NCBI GenBank assembly: GCA_934663655.1 | Contig: CAKUKT010000077.1 | Span: forward strand, 1 to 9,796 | DNA length: 9,796 bases | Reading direction: 5' to 3' | Source: an uncultured Victivallaceae bacterium | GTDB taxonomy: Bacteria > Verrucomicrobiota > Lentisphaeria > Victivallales > Victivallaceae | Shown here: positions 1 through 6,140 of the stretch, one piece after another | Numbering within the stretch: the first letter of the stretch is position 1 | Layout of the letters: each line of letters opens with the position of its first letter | The notes under the pieces: generated by a model | The model's database searches: none | What the model was told of the DNA's origin: nothing | Seen by the model: the letters and a program-made list of their open reading frames with translations, nothing else | Translations under genes and position numbers: made by a program

Positions 1-160
1 ACACCCGGATCAAGCGGGTTTCTACCTGAACTGGCTGACCGTGTCACGCTGTCTGGAACGGATCGCCGACATCGCCACCAATATCGCCGAGGATGTAATT
101 TACCTCGAGAGCGGTCGGATTATCCGTCACCGTCATGAAGGAGAAGAAAATGGCAAATGA
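1..160 (+). CDS. phoU: PhoU, phosphate signalling regulator (3' end only)
   Basis: This is the last 52 codons of a gene that enters from the left edge, read in the frame starting at base 2 and stopping with TGA at 158-160. The visible peptide contains SRCLERIADIATNIAEDVIY followed by LESGRIIRH. This is the characteristic final helix of PhoU, where the conserved E/D residues (ERIAD, NIAED) belong to the metal-binding E(D)xxxD motifs. PhoU is a cytoplasmic helical-bundle protein that links the Pst phosphate transporter to PhoR, keeping the Pho response off when phosphate is plentiful. The following phoB and phoR genes support the call. The last 11 bases overlap the start of phoB, so the two are likely translationally coupled. 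The tail after the conserved helix (HRHEGEENGK) is hydrophilic and probably carries the phoB ribosome binding site rather than a function of its own. The upstream pst genes are expected but not visible. Confidence 0.9.
   Translation, partial: HPDQAGFYLNWLTVSRCLERIADIATNIAEDVIYLESGRIIRHRHEGEENGK
138..143 (+). promoter_or_regulatory. Ribosome binding site deciding the phoB start
   Basis: AAGGAG lies 6 bases before the ATG at 150. The same frame has an earlier ATG at 135, but it has no such site in front of it and would include the Shine-Dalgarno sequence in its own coding region. The ATG at 150 also gives a protein of 229 residues that begins in the usual PhoB way. The site lies inside the end of phoU. 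Confidence 0.75.
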
Positions 161-839
161 AAAAATTCTCGTCGTCGAAGATGAACCGTCGATCCGGGAA
201 TTGATCAGACTGACCCTCAACAGCGCCGGATATTCCGCGATCTACGAAGCGGAAAACGGCGAGCGTGGACTGGAAACGGCGCGCAAATTTCAACCCGATC
301 TGATTTTGCTGGATCTGATGCTTCCGGGAATTGACGGGCTTTCGGTCTGCCGCAAACTCAAGGCGGAGGAGGAGACCAGGAGGATTCCGATCATCATGCT
401 CACCGCCAAGGCGGAGGAGGAGGATGTGGTGCTGGGTCTGGAACTTGGAGCGAGTGACTACATCACCAAGCCTTTCAGCCGCAAAATTCTGATCGCCAGG
501 GTGCGCACCCAGTTGCGCGAACTTGGAGAGAGCGCGGAGGATGTGGAAATCCGCCGGGCCGGACTGGTCATCAACACGGAACTCCACAGCGCCAGACTCA
601 ACGGGGAGGAACTGGAGCTTACCGTGAGCGAATTTGAAATTCTGAAGCTCTTCGCCTCACATCCCGGACGGGTCTACACCCGTAATCAGATAATCATTCA
701 GGTCCGGGGCGACGATTATCCGGTAACGGAGCGGGCGATTGACGTACAGATCGTCAACCTCCGCCGAAAACTTGGCGAATGGGGTGGGAACATTGAAACC
801 ATTCGCGGCGTCGGCTATCGGCTGAGACCGGGGGCATGA
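150..839 (+). CDS. phoB: PhoB-type response regulator
   Basis: This is a DNA-binding response regulator of the OmpR/PhoB family. Phosphorylated by PhoR, it binds Pho boxes and turns on phosphate-scavenging genes. From the ATG at 150 it is 229 residues, the same length as E. coli PhoB as I recall it. The receiver domain (about 1-120) shows the acidic pair E10-D11, phospho-acceptor D55 in LILLDLMLPG, switch residue T85 in IIMLTAK, and K107 in DYITKPF. The winged-helix effector domain (about 130-228) shows the TVSEFEILKLF start, TRNQIIIQVRGDDYPVTERA and the closing IRGVGYRL signature. phoU ends inside its first codons and its own stop overlaps phoR (ATGA at 836-839), so phoU-phoB-phoR are probably one transcript. 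The assignment to PhoB rather than another OmpR-like regulator rests on the neighbours and on the recognition region. Two copies of a 15-base stretch (360-374 and 408-422) encode KAEEE twice in the receiver domain and look incidental. Confidence 0.93.
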   Translation: MANEKILVVEDEPSIRELIRLTLNSAGYSAIYEAENGERGLETARKFQPDLILLDLMLPGIDGLSVCRKLKAEEETRRIPIIMLTAKAEEEDVVLGLELGASDYITKPFSRKILIARVRTQLRELGESAEDVEIRRAGLVINTELHSARLNGEELELTVSEFEILKLFASHPGRVYTRNQIIIQVRGDDYPVTERAIDVQIVNLRRKLGEWGGNIETIRGVGYRLRPGA

Positions 840-2620
840 TGAAAAAGCGCGATACGATTCTGTTCGCACCGCCGCTGCTGGCGGCGCTGCTGGTGGCGGT
901 ATTCGCCGCCATTCTCTACTGGCAGAACCGGGCTTTTGAAAAAAGTTACCTGGCCGAAGCCGAAAACAACATATCCGAATCCGCACGGCTGGTCGGAGCG
1001 GTGGTCACACCGTTGCTCGACCGGGGCGAGGTGAAGACGGCGGAGGAGTTCTGCAACAGTTTCAACCGGGATTCGCTGCGGATCACGCTGATCGACTCTT
1101 CCGGCCGGGTGATGGCGGAATCCACCGAAACCGCGGAATTTCTCGGCAATCATCTTGATCGCGAAGAGGTGAGTTCGGCATTTGCCGGAAAACCGGCGGG
1201 GTCGCTGCGTTTCAGCGAGAGTCTCGGCCGCTGGATGATCTATTATGCGCTGCCGCTTCACACCGGTTCGGGAGATTACGTGCTCCGGGCGGCGATATCG
1301 ACGGACCGGGTGAGCCGGATGCTCGACCTCGCGCGGTTGAATATGTTCACTGCGCTGCTGCTCGGCGCTCAGCTGGTGCTGTGGTTGTCGCTCTACATCG
1401 CCCGGCGGGTGCGCAAGCCGCTGCTGGCGCTTCAGCACAGTGTCGGCGAGATTGCGATGGGCAAGCTCGACAGCCGCATTGAAATCCCCGCGGGAGGCAT
1501 GGTTAGGGAACTTGCCGTCGGCGTATTTGAGATGGCTGAACAACTTAAACACCGTCTGGCGGACGTGACCGCAGAACGCAACGAGAAAAACGCGCTGCTC
1601 GATACCATGAGTGAAGCGGTGTTGCTGTTTGCCCCGGACGGGGAGCTGGTACGTTTCAATCCGGCGGCGGCGGAACTTTTCGGTTTCGATGCTGCGACCG
1701 GACGTTTCAACCTCGCCCGCTGCCGGATTCCGGAACTGCTGGAACTCGCGCATGCCACGCTGGCGAACCGCATTCCGTTTGAACGGGAGTTCACACTGCA
1801 CCGCAACGGTCTGGAACGGCTGCTGCTTGTAAAAGGGCGCGTCCTCGACGATGAGGACGGAGAACGGCGTCTGCTGCTTACCGTGACCGAGCTCACCAAC
1901 CTGCGTCGGCTCGAATCATTCCGCAGTGATTTCATCGCCAACGTCTCTCACGAAATCAAAACCCCGTTGACCTGCATCATCGGCGCCGCCGAAGCGCTGG
2001 AGGATGAGGAACTCACTCCGGAACTCCGCCACAACTTCATGGAGATGCTCCGGAGCAATTCCCACCGCCTCAACAATCTGGTCCGGGATATTCTCAGTCT
2101 CGCCGCACTGGAAAAACGGCAACTTGACCCGACCCGTGATTTTGCTCCGGTCGAGGTCGCTTCGGTAGCGGTCAACGCGATCAATCTCACCCGTCCGCGG
2201 GCCGCGGCGGCGAATATCGTCATTTCGCTCGCCGGAGATGCTTCACTGCCGATCAAAGGTGACCCGATTCTGCTGGAACAGGCGCTGGTGAATCTGCTGG
2301 AAAATGCGCTCAAATACAGCGGCAGCGACCGGATCACCGTGACCCTGCGCCGTGACGGTCCGGAGGCGGTGATCGAAGTCGCCGACCACGGAATCGGCAT
2401 CCCTCCGGACCACCGGAAACGGATTTTCGAACGCTTCTACCGGGTGGATGGTTCCCGGAGCCGCGAACTCGGCGGCACCGGACTCGGGCTGGCGATCGTC
2501 AAGCACATCTGTCAGCTTCACCACGGTTCGGCCGAGGTCGATGAAACTCCCGGCGGCGGCTGCACCTTCCGGCTGCGCCTGCCGCTGTCCGGTTCCCCGG
2601 CCGGCAATCCGGCATGTTGA
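836..2620 (+). CDS. phoR: PhoR-type membrane sensor histidine kinase
   Basis: This 594-residue sensor kinase phosphorylates PhoB under phosphate limitation. In order it has TM1 (about 8-28), a periplasmic segment of about 135 residues, TM2 (about 168-188), and a HAMP linker (about 188-240, with RRVRKPL at its start). These are followed by a PAS-like domain (about 250-345, starting near LLDTMSEAVLLF), a HisKA dimerisation domain, and a HATPase domain (about 472-585). Visible motifs are the H box NVSHEIKTPLT with phospho-acceptor H372, the N box NLLENALKYS from N486, the G1 box DHGIGIP from D517, the F box RIFERFYRVD, and the G2 box GGTGLGLAIVK from G546. All catalytic boxes are intact. The start overlaps the phoB stop. 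A second ATG follows directly at 839, so either could be used, and the Shine-Dalgarno match is only a G-rich run, which suggests coupling to phoB translation. The two-TM form with an extracytoplasmic domain resembles Gram-positive PhoR more than the short E. coli form. No clear terminator follows. Confidence 0.92.
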   Translation: MMKKRDTILFAPPLLAALLVAVFAAILYWQNRAFEKSYLAEAENNISESARLVGAVVTPLLDRGEVKTAEEFCNSFNRDSLRITLIDSSGRVMAESTETAEFLGNHLDREEVSSAFAGKPAGSLRFSESLGRWMIYYALPLHTGSGDYVLRAAISTDRVSRMLDLARLNMFTALLLGAQLVLWLSLYIARRVRKPLLALQHSVGEIAMGKLDSRIEIPAGGMVRELAVGVFEMAEQLKHRLADVTAERNEKNALLDTMSEAVLLFAPDGELVRFNPAAAELFGFDAATGRFNLARCRIPELLELAHATLANRIPFEREFTLHRNGLERLLLVKGRVLDDEDGERRLLLTVTELTNLRRLESFRSDFIANVSHEIKTPLTCIIGAAEALEDEELTPELRHNFMEMLRSNSHRLNNLVRDILSLAALEKRQLDPTRDFAPVEVASVAVNAINLTRPRAAAANIVISLAGDASLPIKGDPILLEQALVNLLENALKYSGSDRITVTLRRDGPEAVIEVADHGIGIPPDHRKRIFERFYRVDGSRSRELGGTGLGLAIVKHICQLHHGSAEVDETPGGGCTFRLRLPLSGSPAGNPAC

Positions 2621-2674
2621 GAAGGAACTTCGCACCCGTCGCCGGATAATCCAGCTATTTGCTGAAAAATCCAT

Positions 2675-2702
2675 TTTAAAATCATCTCCCCGGTTGCATA
2701 AT
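2675..2702 (+). promoter_or_regulatory. Probable sigma-70-like promoter of the oxidoreductase-epimerase pair
   Basis: TTTAAA at 2675-2680 (four of six matches to the -35 consensus) and CATAAT at 2697-2702 (five of six to the -10 consensus) are separated by 16 bases. They lie in an AT-rich patch that stands out in otherwise GC-rich DNA. Transcription would begin near 2709 and give a leader of about 80 bases before the start at 2791. It is the only sizeable gene-free stretch in the left block (2621-2790). An alternative pairing, TTGCAT at 2694 with GAATTA at 2718, cannot be excluded. The call is from consensus matching by eye. Confidence 0.4.
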
Positions 2703-2707
2703 ATGCA
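2695..2707. promoter_or_regulatory. Inverted repeat, candidate operator
   Basis: TGCATA-A-TATGCA is a perfect 6-1-6 inverted repeat. The bases just outside it do not pair. It overlaps the proposed -10 element at 2697-2702, the position expected for a repressor site. The symmetry suits a dimeric helix-turn-helix regulator, but the family cannot be told from one copy, and no regulator gene lies next to it in the window. A chance occurrence in AT-rich DNA is possible. Confidence 0.4.
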
Positions 2708-2790
2708 CAGTGCGGTGGAATTATCGCAGCGAATTGTTGTCAGGCGATTTTCCACCGGCAGTTCCGAAACCAACTGCGGGAGAAATGGGT

Positions 2791-3840
2791 ATGAAGGAAA
2801 TCAAAATCGGTCTGATCGGCCTCGGCTTCATGGGGACGACCCACTTCGGAATCTACCAAGCGCTGCCCGGCGTCCGGGTGGCGGCGCTCGCTGACATCGA
2901 TCCGGTGAAGCTCAGCGGCGACATCAGCGCCGTCTCCGGCAATATCGGAGAGGGCAGCGGTTCGAAACTCGACCTCACCGGCATCGCCTGTTACAGCGAT
3001 CCCTTCCGGCTGATCGCCGAAGCGGATGTCGATGCGGTCGATATCTGTGTGCCGACGCCGTGGCATCGGGAACTCGCGCTGGCGGCCTGTGCGGCAGGGA
3101 AACACCTCTTTGTCGAAAAACCGCTCTGCCTCAACGAGGAGGAGCTGCGGGAGATTTCCGCTGCGGTCAAAGCCGCCGGAGTTTTCTTCAATGTCGGCCT
3201 CTGCGTCCGGATGTGGCCGGAATATCTGCACGCCCGGGAACTCTATGCTTCCGGAGCGGTCGGCCGGGTGCGCAGCGCCAATTTCCGGCGGCTTTCTCCG
3301 AGCGTTGACGGCAATGCCTGGGAGAACTGGTTCATGACCGAAGCGCGCAGCAAGGGGGCGCTGCTTGACCTCCATCTCCATGATGCCGATCAGGTGCGTT
3401 GTTTCTTCGGCCGTCCGAAACGGGTGACCAGTTTCGGCGTCCGCGGAGTGGTCAGCGACCATGCGATCGATCATGTGGTGACCAGTTATGATTTCGGCGA
3501 CGGGGCGATGATCGTCGCCGAAGGCGGCTGGGCGGCGGCCAAAGGGGTGCCGTTTGAAATGAGCTTCCAGATCATCTGCGAAAAAGCGACGATCAAGCTT
3601 GACGCCGGCGGCTACCACATCTACTGGAATGACGGACGGGTGGAATCTCCGCAGGTGGTCGATGAGAAACTTCCGACCGGCTGGCACCAGGAGCTCAACT
3701 ATTTCGTGAAGTGTCTGGCGGAGAATACTCCGCCGGTGGCGTACCAGACGCTGGAAAGTATTGCCGATTCGCATCGGATCGTCTTTGCCGAGGAGAAATC
3801 GGTTGATTCCGGCAAAACGGTGGAGGTTGATTATGTATAA
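2791..3840 (+). CDS. Gfo/Idh/MocA family NAD(P)-dependent oxidoreductase
   Basis: This 349-residue protein belongs to the family that oxidises or reduces hydroxyl groups of sugars, inositols and related compounds with NAD(P). The N-terminal Rossmann fold begins with KIGLIGLGFMG (glycines at 10, 12 and 15) and has ALADIDP at the end of its second strand. The family signature FVEKPL carries the catalytic-type lysine K110. The C-terminal alpha/beta domain (from about 125) has the DLHLHDAD motif, where D193 and H197 fit the usual active-site aspartate and histidine. An ATG at 2785 lies only two bases from the purine-rich GGGAG (2778-2782), so the ATG at 2791, eight bases away, is the better start. 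A longer in-frame reading back to about 2710 would run into the promoter region. It overlaps the next gene by 8 bases, which makes a two-gene unit very likely. Substrate specificity cannot be read from the sequence; a sugar, sugar acid, inositol or 3-keto-glycoside route are all possible. Confidence 0.88.
   Translation: MKEIKIGLIGLGFMGTTHFGIYQALPGVRVAALADIDPVKLSGDISAVSGNIGEGSGSKLDLTGIACYSDPFRLIAEADVDAVDICVPTPWHRELALAACAAGKHLFVEKPLCLNEEELREISAAVKAAGVFFNVGLCVRMWPEYLHARELYASGAVGRVRSANFRRLSPSVDGNAWENWFMTEARSKGALLDLHLHDADQVRCFFGRPKRVTSFGVRGVVSDHAIDHVVTSYDFGDGAMIVAEGGWAAAKGVPFEMSFQIICEKATIKLDAGGYHIYWNDGRVESPQVVDEKLPTGWHQELNYFVKCLAENTPPVAYQTLESIADSHRIVFAEEKSVDSGKTVEVDYV
3822..3826 (+). promoter_or_regulatory. 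Ribosome binding site deciding the epimerase start
   Basis: GGAGG lies 6 bases before the ATG at 3833 and inside the last codons of the oxidoreductase gene. It fixes the start here rather than at the in-frame ATG at 3761, which would give a long unrelated N-terminal extension overlapping the upstream gene. Confidence 0.75.
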
Positions 3841-4690
3841 AGCGCTCAACTACTGGGTGTACGGAGGGTTTTCCGGAGAAAAAAGCCCGTATGAATTCAT
3901 CGACTATGCGGTGGAAAAAGGTCTCGACGGCGTGGAACTGACGGTCGGGGATGCGCTCGCTCTGGAGATCAGCGCCGGTGAATGTGCAAAGATCGCCGCC
4001 TATGCCGAGCAGCGGAAAATCGGTCTGCGCACCCTCGCCACCGGTCGTTACTGGGGATTGTCGCTCGGCTCTCCGGATGCCGCCGAACGTGAAGAGGCGA
4101 AAAAGTTCACCCGTCGTTATCTTGAAATTGCCAATGCGATCGGGGCGGGGACGGTACTGGTGGTTCCCGGGGCGACGCGCGTCGCCTGGGAACCGTCGAT
4201 TCCGATCGTCCCCTACCGGACGGTCTGGGAAAATTCGATCCAGTCGCTTCACGAACTGCTGCCGACCGCCGAAAAACTCGGCGTGGTCATCGCCCTGGAA
4301 AACGTCTGGAACCGCTTTCTGATGTCGCCGATGGAGTGGAAGTTCTATCTCGACAACTTCCCCGTCGAACGAGTCGGCATTTACTTCGATGTCGGCAACT
4401 GCTGCATCTACGGCCGACCGGAGGATTACCCGGAGATTCTCGGCGCCCGCATCAAGGCGGTTCACCTCAAGAACTTCATTGAAACCGACTGCGCCGGAGG
4501 ACTGCATGGTTTCGGCGACGATCTGACTGCCGGAGAAGTGGATTTCGGCAAACTTTTCGCCGCGCTCGACCGCATCGGCTATCAGGGCCCCTTCACCGTG
4601 GAGATGATCCCCTTCTCCCGGCTGCCGGATCTGGTGCTGCCGGATGCGGCGCTGGCGGATGCGACGGTCGCCAAGCTGCTGGCGCTGTAA
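3833..4690 (+). CDS. Sugar-phosphate isomerase/epimerase-like TIM-barrel protein
   Basis: This 285-residue protein belongs to the xylose isomerase-like TIM-barrel superfamily (AP endonuclease 2 fold). Members include L-ribulose/L-xylulose-5-phosphate 3-epimerases, hexulose isomerases and hydroxypyruvate isomerases. Each expected metal-site residue is visible at the end of a strand: E156 in VIALENVWN, D186 in GIYFDVGN, H211 in KAVHLKN, and E257 in FTVEMIP. The stretch LENVWNRFLMSPMEW followed by YFDVGN most resembles the UlaE/SgbU-type L-xylulose-5-phosphate 3-epimerase group, but a different sugar or keto-sugar substrate is possible. An early GLDGVELTV motif is the usual strand-two segment. 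It is translated from a start that overlaps the oxidoreductase stop, so the pair probably act in sequence on one substrate, with dehydrogenation to a keto-sugar followed or preceded by epimerisation or isomerisation. No signal peptide is seen, so the protein is cytoplasmic. An intrinsic terminator follows directly. Confidence 0.82.
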   Translation: MYKALNYWVYGGFSGEKSPYEFIDYAVEKGLDGVELTVGDALALEISAGECAKIAAYAEQRKIGLRTLATGRYWGLSLGSPDAAEREEAKKFTRRYLEIANAIGAGTVLVVPGATRVAWEPSIPIVPYRTVWENSIQSLHELLPTAEKLGVVIALENVWNRFLMSPMEWKFYLDNFPVERVGIYFDVGNCCIYGRPEDYPEILGARIKAVHLKNFIETDCAGGLHGFGDDLTAGEVDFGKLFAALDRIGYQGPFTVEMIPFSRLPDLVLPDAALADATVAKLLAL

Positions 4691-4713
4691 ACTGCTCTGA
4701 ATAGCATATCACG

Positions 4714-4758
4714 CGGGACGCATGACTGGATCACCCGGAAATGCGCCCCGTTTTTTTT
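4714..4758 (+). terminator. Intrinsic terminator of the oxidoreductase-epimerase operon
   Basis: The left arm CGGGACGCAT (4714-4723) pairs with ATGCGCCCCG (4741-4750), with a single A-C mismatch in ten positions. The arms enclose a 17-base loop and are followed at once by eight T (4751-4758). It begins 23 bases after the epimerase stop. Read on the other strand the hairpin is preceded by A and not followed by T, so it should stop rightward transcription only. Confidence 0.85.
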
Positions 4759-4775
4759 GCGTACAAACGGCGCGG

Positions 4776-5522
4776 TTACCACTCCACCGTGTCAAGTTCG
4801 GCGAAAAGCGTTCCGAGGTCGGAAAACCGCATTGCCGCCGCATGGTCGAGCAGGGTCGGCTGGTTGTTGACGATCACCAGTTTTGCACCGCTCCGGGCTG
4901 CGCACTCCGGCAGGGAGGCCGCCGGTTGAACCGTGAGACTGCTGCCGAGCACCAGTACCACTTCGGCCTCGGCAAAGGCGGCAAATGCCCGGTCGAGCAG
5001 AGCTTCATCGAGATTTTCGCCGTAAAAGACGATATCCGGTTTGATCAATCCGCCGCACCGTCGGCAGCGGGGCACCGTTCCCGCGTGAACAAGCGGAGCG
5101 ATCTCCCGGTAGGTGGAGAGTGCGCCACATTCAAGGCAGTGGTGACGCGCCGGGGAACCGTGGACCTCCCAGACCTCCCGGCTGCCCGCCTTCTGATGGA
5201 GCAGATCGATGTTCTGGGTGCAGACGGCGCGCAACCGGCCCGCCTGTTCGAGCCGGGCCAGCACCCGGTGAACCGAAGCCGGTTCAAAATCGTCGAGCCG
5301 GTAGACAAACTCTCTCGCCCACCGGTAGAACAACTCCGGGTGCTTGAGAAACATCGGCAACGAAAGAATCTCCTCCACCCGATGGCCCTCCCACGGCCGC
5401 GAATAAACCCCGCCCGCACCGCGGAAATCGGGGATTCCCGCCAGAGTGGATATCCCGGCCCCGGTGAAGGCCAGGGTGTTGCGGGAATTTCTCAGCAATT
5501 GCGTCAACATAGCCGCATTCAT
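4776..5522 (-). CDS. Sir2-family NAD-dependent protein deacylase (sirtuin)
   Basis: This 248-residue sirtuin removes acyl groups from lysines, using NAD and giving nicotinamide and O-acyl-ADP-ribose. Motifs from the chosen start are GAGIS (21-25), DFRG (32-35), TQNID (102-106), catalytic H121 in EVHGS, four zinc cysteines (C129, C132, C153, C156), and the NAD-binding LVLGSSLTV and LVIVNNQPT. All are intact. The segment ELFYRWAREF resembles Thermotoga maritima Sir2 rather than the Y-x-x-R motif of the SIRT5/CobB desuccinylases. This suggests a class U-type deacetylase, although acyl specificity is not certain. Two ATGs compete: 5528 lies only 3 bases from the GGAGG at 5536-5532, whereas 5522 lies 9 bases away, so I chose 5522 (two residues shorter). 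It is the last gene of the leftward five-gene block, 24 bases after the flavin reductase stop. Proteins of this family commonly act on acyl-CoA synthetases, and one (paaK) is in the same block. Confidence 0.93.
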   Translation of the reverse strand: MNAAMLTQLLRNSRNTLAFTGAGISTLAGIPDFRGAGGVYSRPWEGHRVEEILSLPMFLKHPELFYRWAREFVYRLDDFEPASVHRVLARLEQAGRLRAVCTQNIDLLHQKAGSREVWEVHGSPARHHCLECGALSTYREIAPLVHAGTVPRCRRCGGLIKPDIVFYGENLDEALLDRAFAAFAEAEVVLVLGSSLTVQPAASLPECAARSGAKLVIVNNQPTLLDHAAAMRFSDLGTLFAELDTVEW

Positions 5523-5546
5523 AACCATGCCCCTCCCCCGTTGAGC

Positions 5547-6134
5547 TCAGCGCCGGATCGGCGAACCGGCCTTTTTGCGGACGGAAAAACCGAAGTGACC
5601 GATACATTCACCGAGCCGGTAGTAGTGACCATGCGCATATCCGAGCACCTTCGCCCGGTCGATATCAAATCTGCCGTCGGCATTGACCAGTTCCCGTTCC
5701 ACCTGAACCGCCACGATTTCTCCGATGAAGAGTTCGTGACTGCCGAGCGCCAGCCGTTTGACGACCCGGCACTCCAGTGAGATCGGGCATTCGGCAATTA
5801 CCGGAGCGGCAACCCGGCTGCCGGAAACGGCGGTGAAACCGCAGGCGGCGATCTTGTCGATCTCGCGTCCCGACTTCACTCCGCAGAAATCGACCTTCTC
5901 CGCCATATCGTCGGAAGGAACGTTGACGGTGAACTCATTGGTGGCGGAAACCAGATCGAACGAATAACGTTCCGGACGGATCGACACCGCGACCAACGGG
6001 GGTTCACTGCAGACGATCCCGGTCCAGGCGATGGTCAGCACGTTGAAAGGCAGATTCCGGTTGTTGCCGCAGCCGACCAGCACCGCCGGCACCGGAGCGA
6101 GCTGCGTACTTCCCGGCCAGATTATCTTTTCCAT
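5547..6134 (-). CDS. Flavin reductase-like FMN-binding protein
   Basis: This 195-residue protein belongs to the flavin reductase-like / flavoredoxin family, with an FMN-binding split-barrel fold. The core signature lies at about 31-58: NVLTIAWTGIVCSEPPLV followed by VSIRPERYS, the strand-and-loop region that holds the FMN phosphate and isoalloxazine. A second strand FTVNVPS (about 68-74) and the dimer-region segment HELFIGEIVAVQVE also fit. Such proteins either reduce free flavin with NAD(P)H or carry electrons as bound-FMN proteins in anaerobes; which applies here cannot be told. There is no signal peptide or membrane segment. The start lies 6 bases after the amidase stop. The best Shine-Dalgarno match, GAGGAGGA (6155-6148), is 13 bases from the ATG, inside the amidase, and only a weak AGAAG is closer, so translation is probably coupled. 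A functional link to the IOR/PaaK genes is possible through electron transfer but not shown. Confidence 0.85.
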   Translation of the reverse strand: MEKIIWPGSTQLAPVPAVLVGCGNNRNLPFNVLTIAWTGIVCSEPPLVAVSIRPERYSFDLVSATNEFTVNVPSDDMAEKVDFCGVKSGREIDKIAACGFTAVSGSRVAAPVIAECPISLECRVVKRLALGSHELFIGEIVAVQVERELVNADGRFDIDRAKVLGYAHGHYYRLGECIGHFGFSVRKKAGSPIRR

Positions 6135-6140
6135 GATCTT

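Noticed and set aside
1..160. Pho box or promoter in front of phoB
   Set aside because: The bases before phoB are coding sequence of phoU and show no clear tandem Pho box; the operon promoter probably lies to the left of the window.
360..422. 15-base direct repeat (360-374 and 408-422) in phoB
   Set aside because: It encodes KAEEE in two helices of the receiver domain and is explained by acidic codon use; there are only two copies and no regular array.
2600..2613. GCCGG-CAAT-CCGGC hairpin at the end of phoR as a terminator
   Set aside because: It lies inside the coding region, the stem is only 5 base pairs, and no T tract follows.
2673..2682. ATTTTAAAAT palindrome in the phoR-oxidoreductase gap
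   Set aside because: It is a low-complexity AT palindrome that overlaps the proposed -35 element and is likely by chance; too weak to call as a second operator.
2740..3849. Long minus-strand open frame of 369 codons opposite the Gfo/Idh/MocA gene
   Set aside because: It mirrors the real gene, its translation is rich in R, H and D with no recognisable motif, and the plus-strand frame carries complete family signatures. It is a GC-rich shadow.
4722..5780. Plus-strand open frame of 352 codons across the sirtuin and flavin reductase genes
   Set aside because: It begins inside the terminator region, covers two genes with clear motifs on the other strand, and its translation has no recognisable domain.
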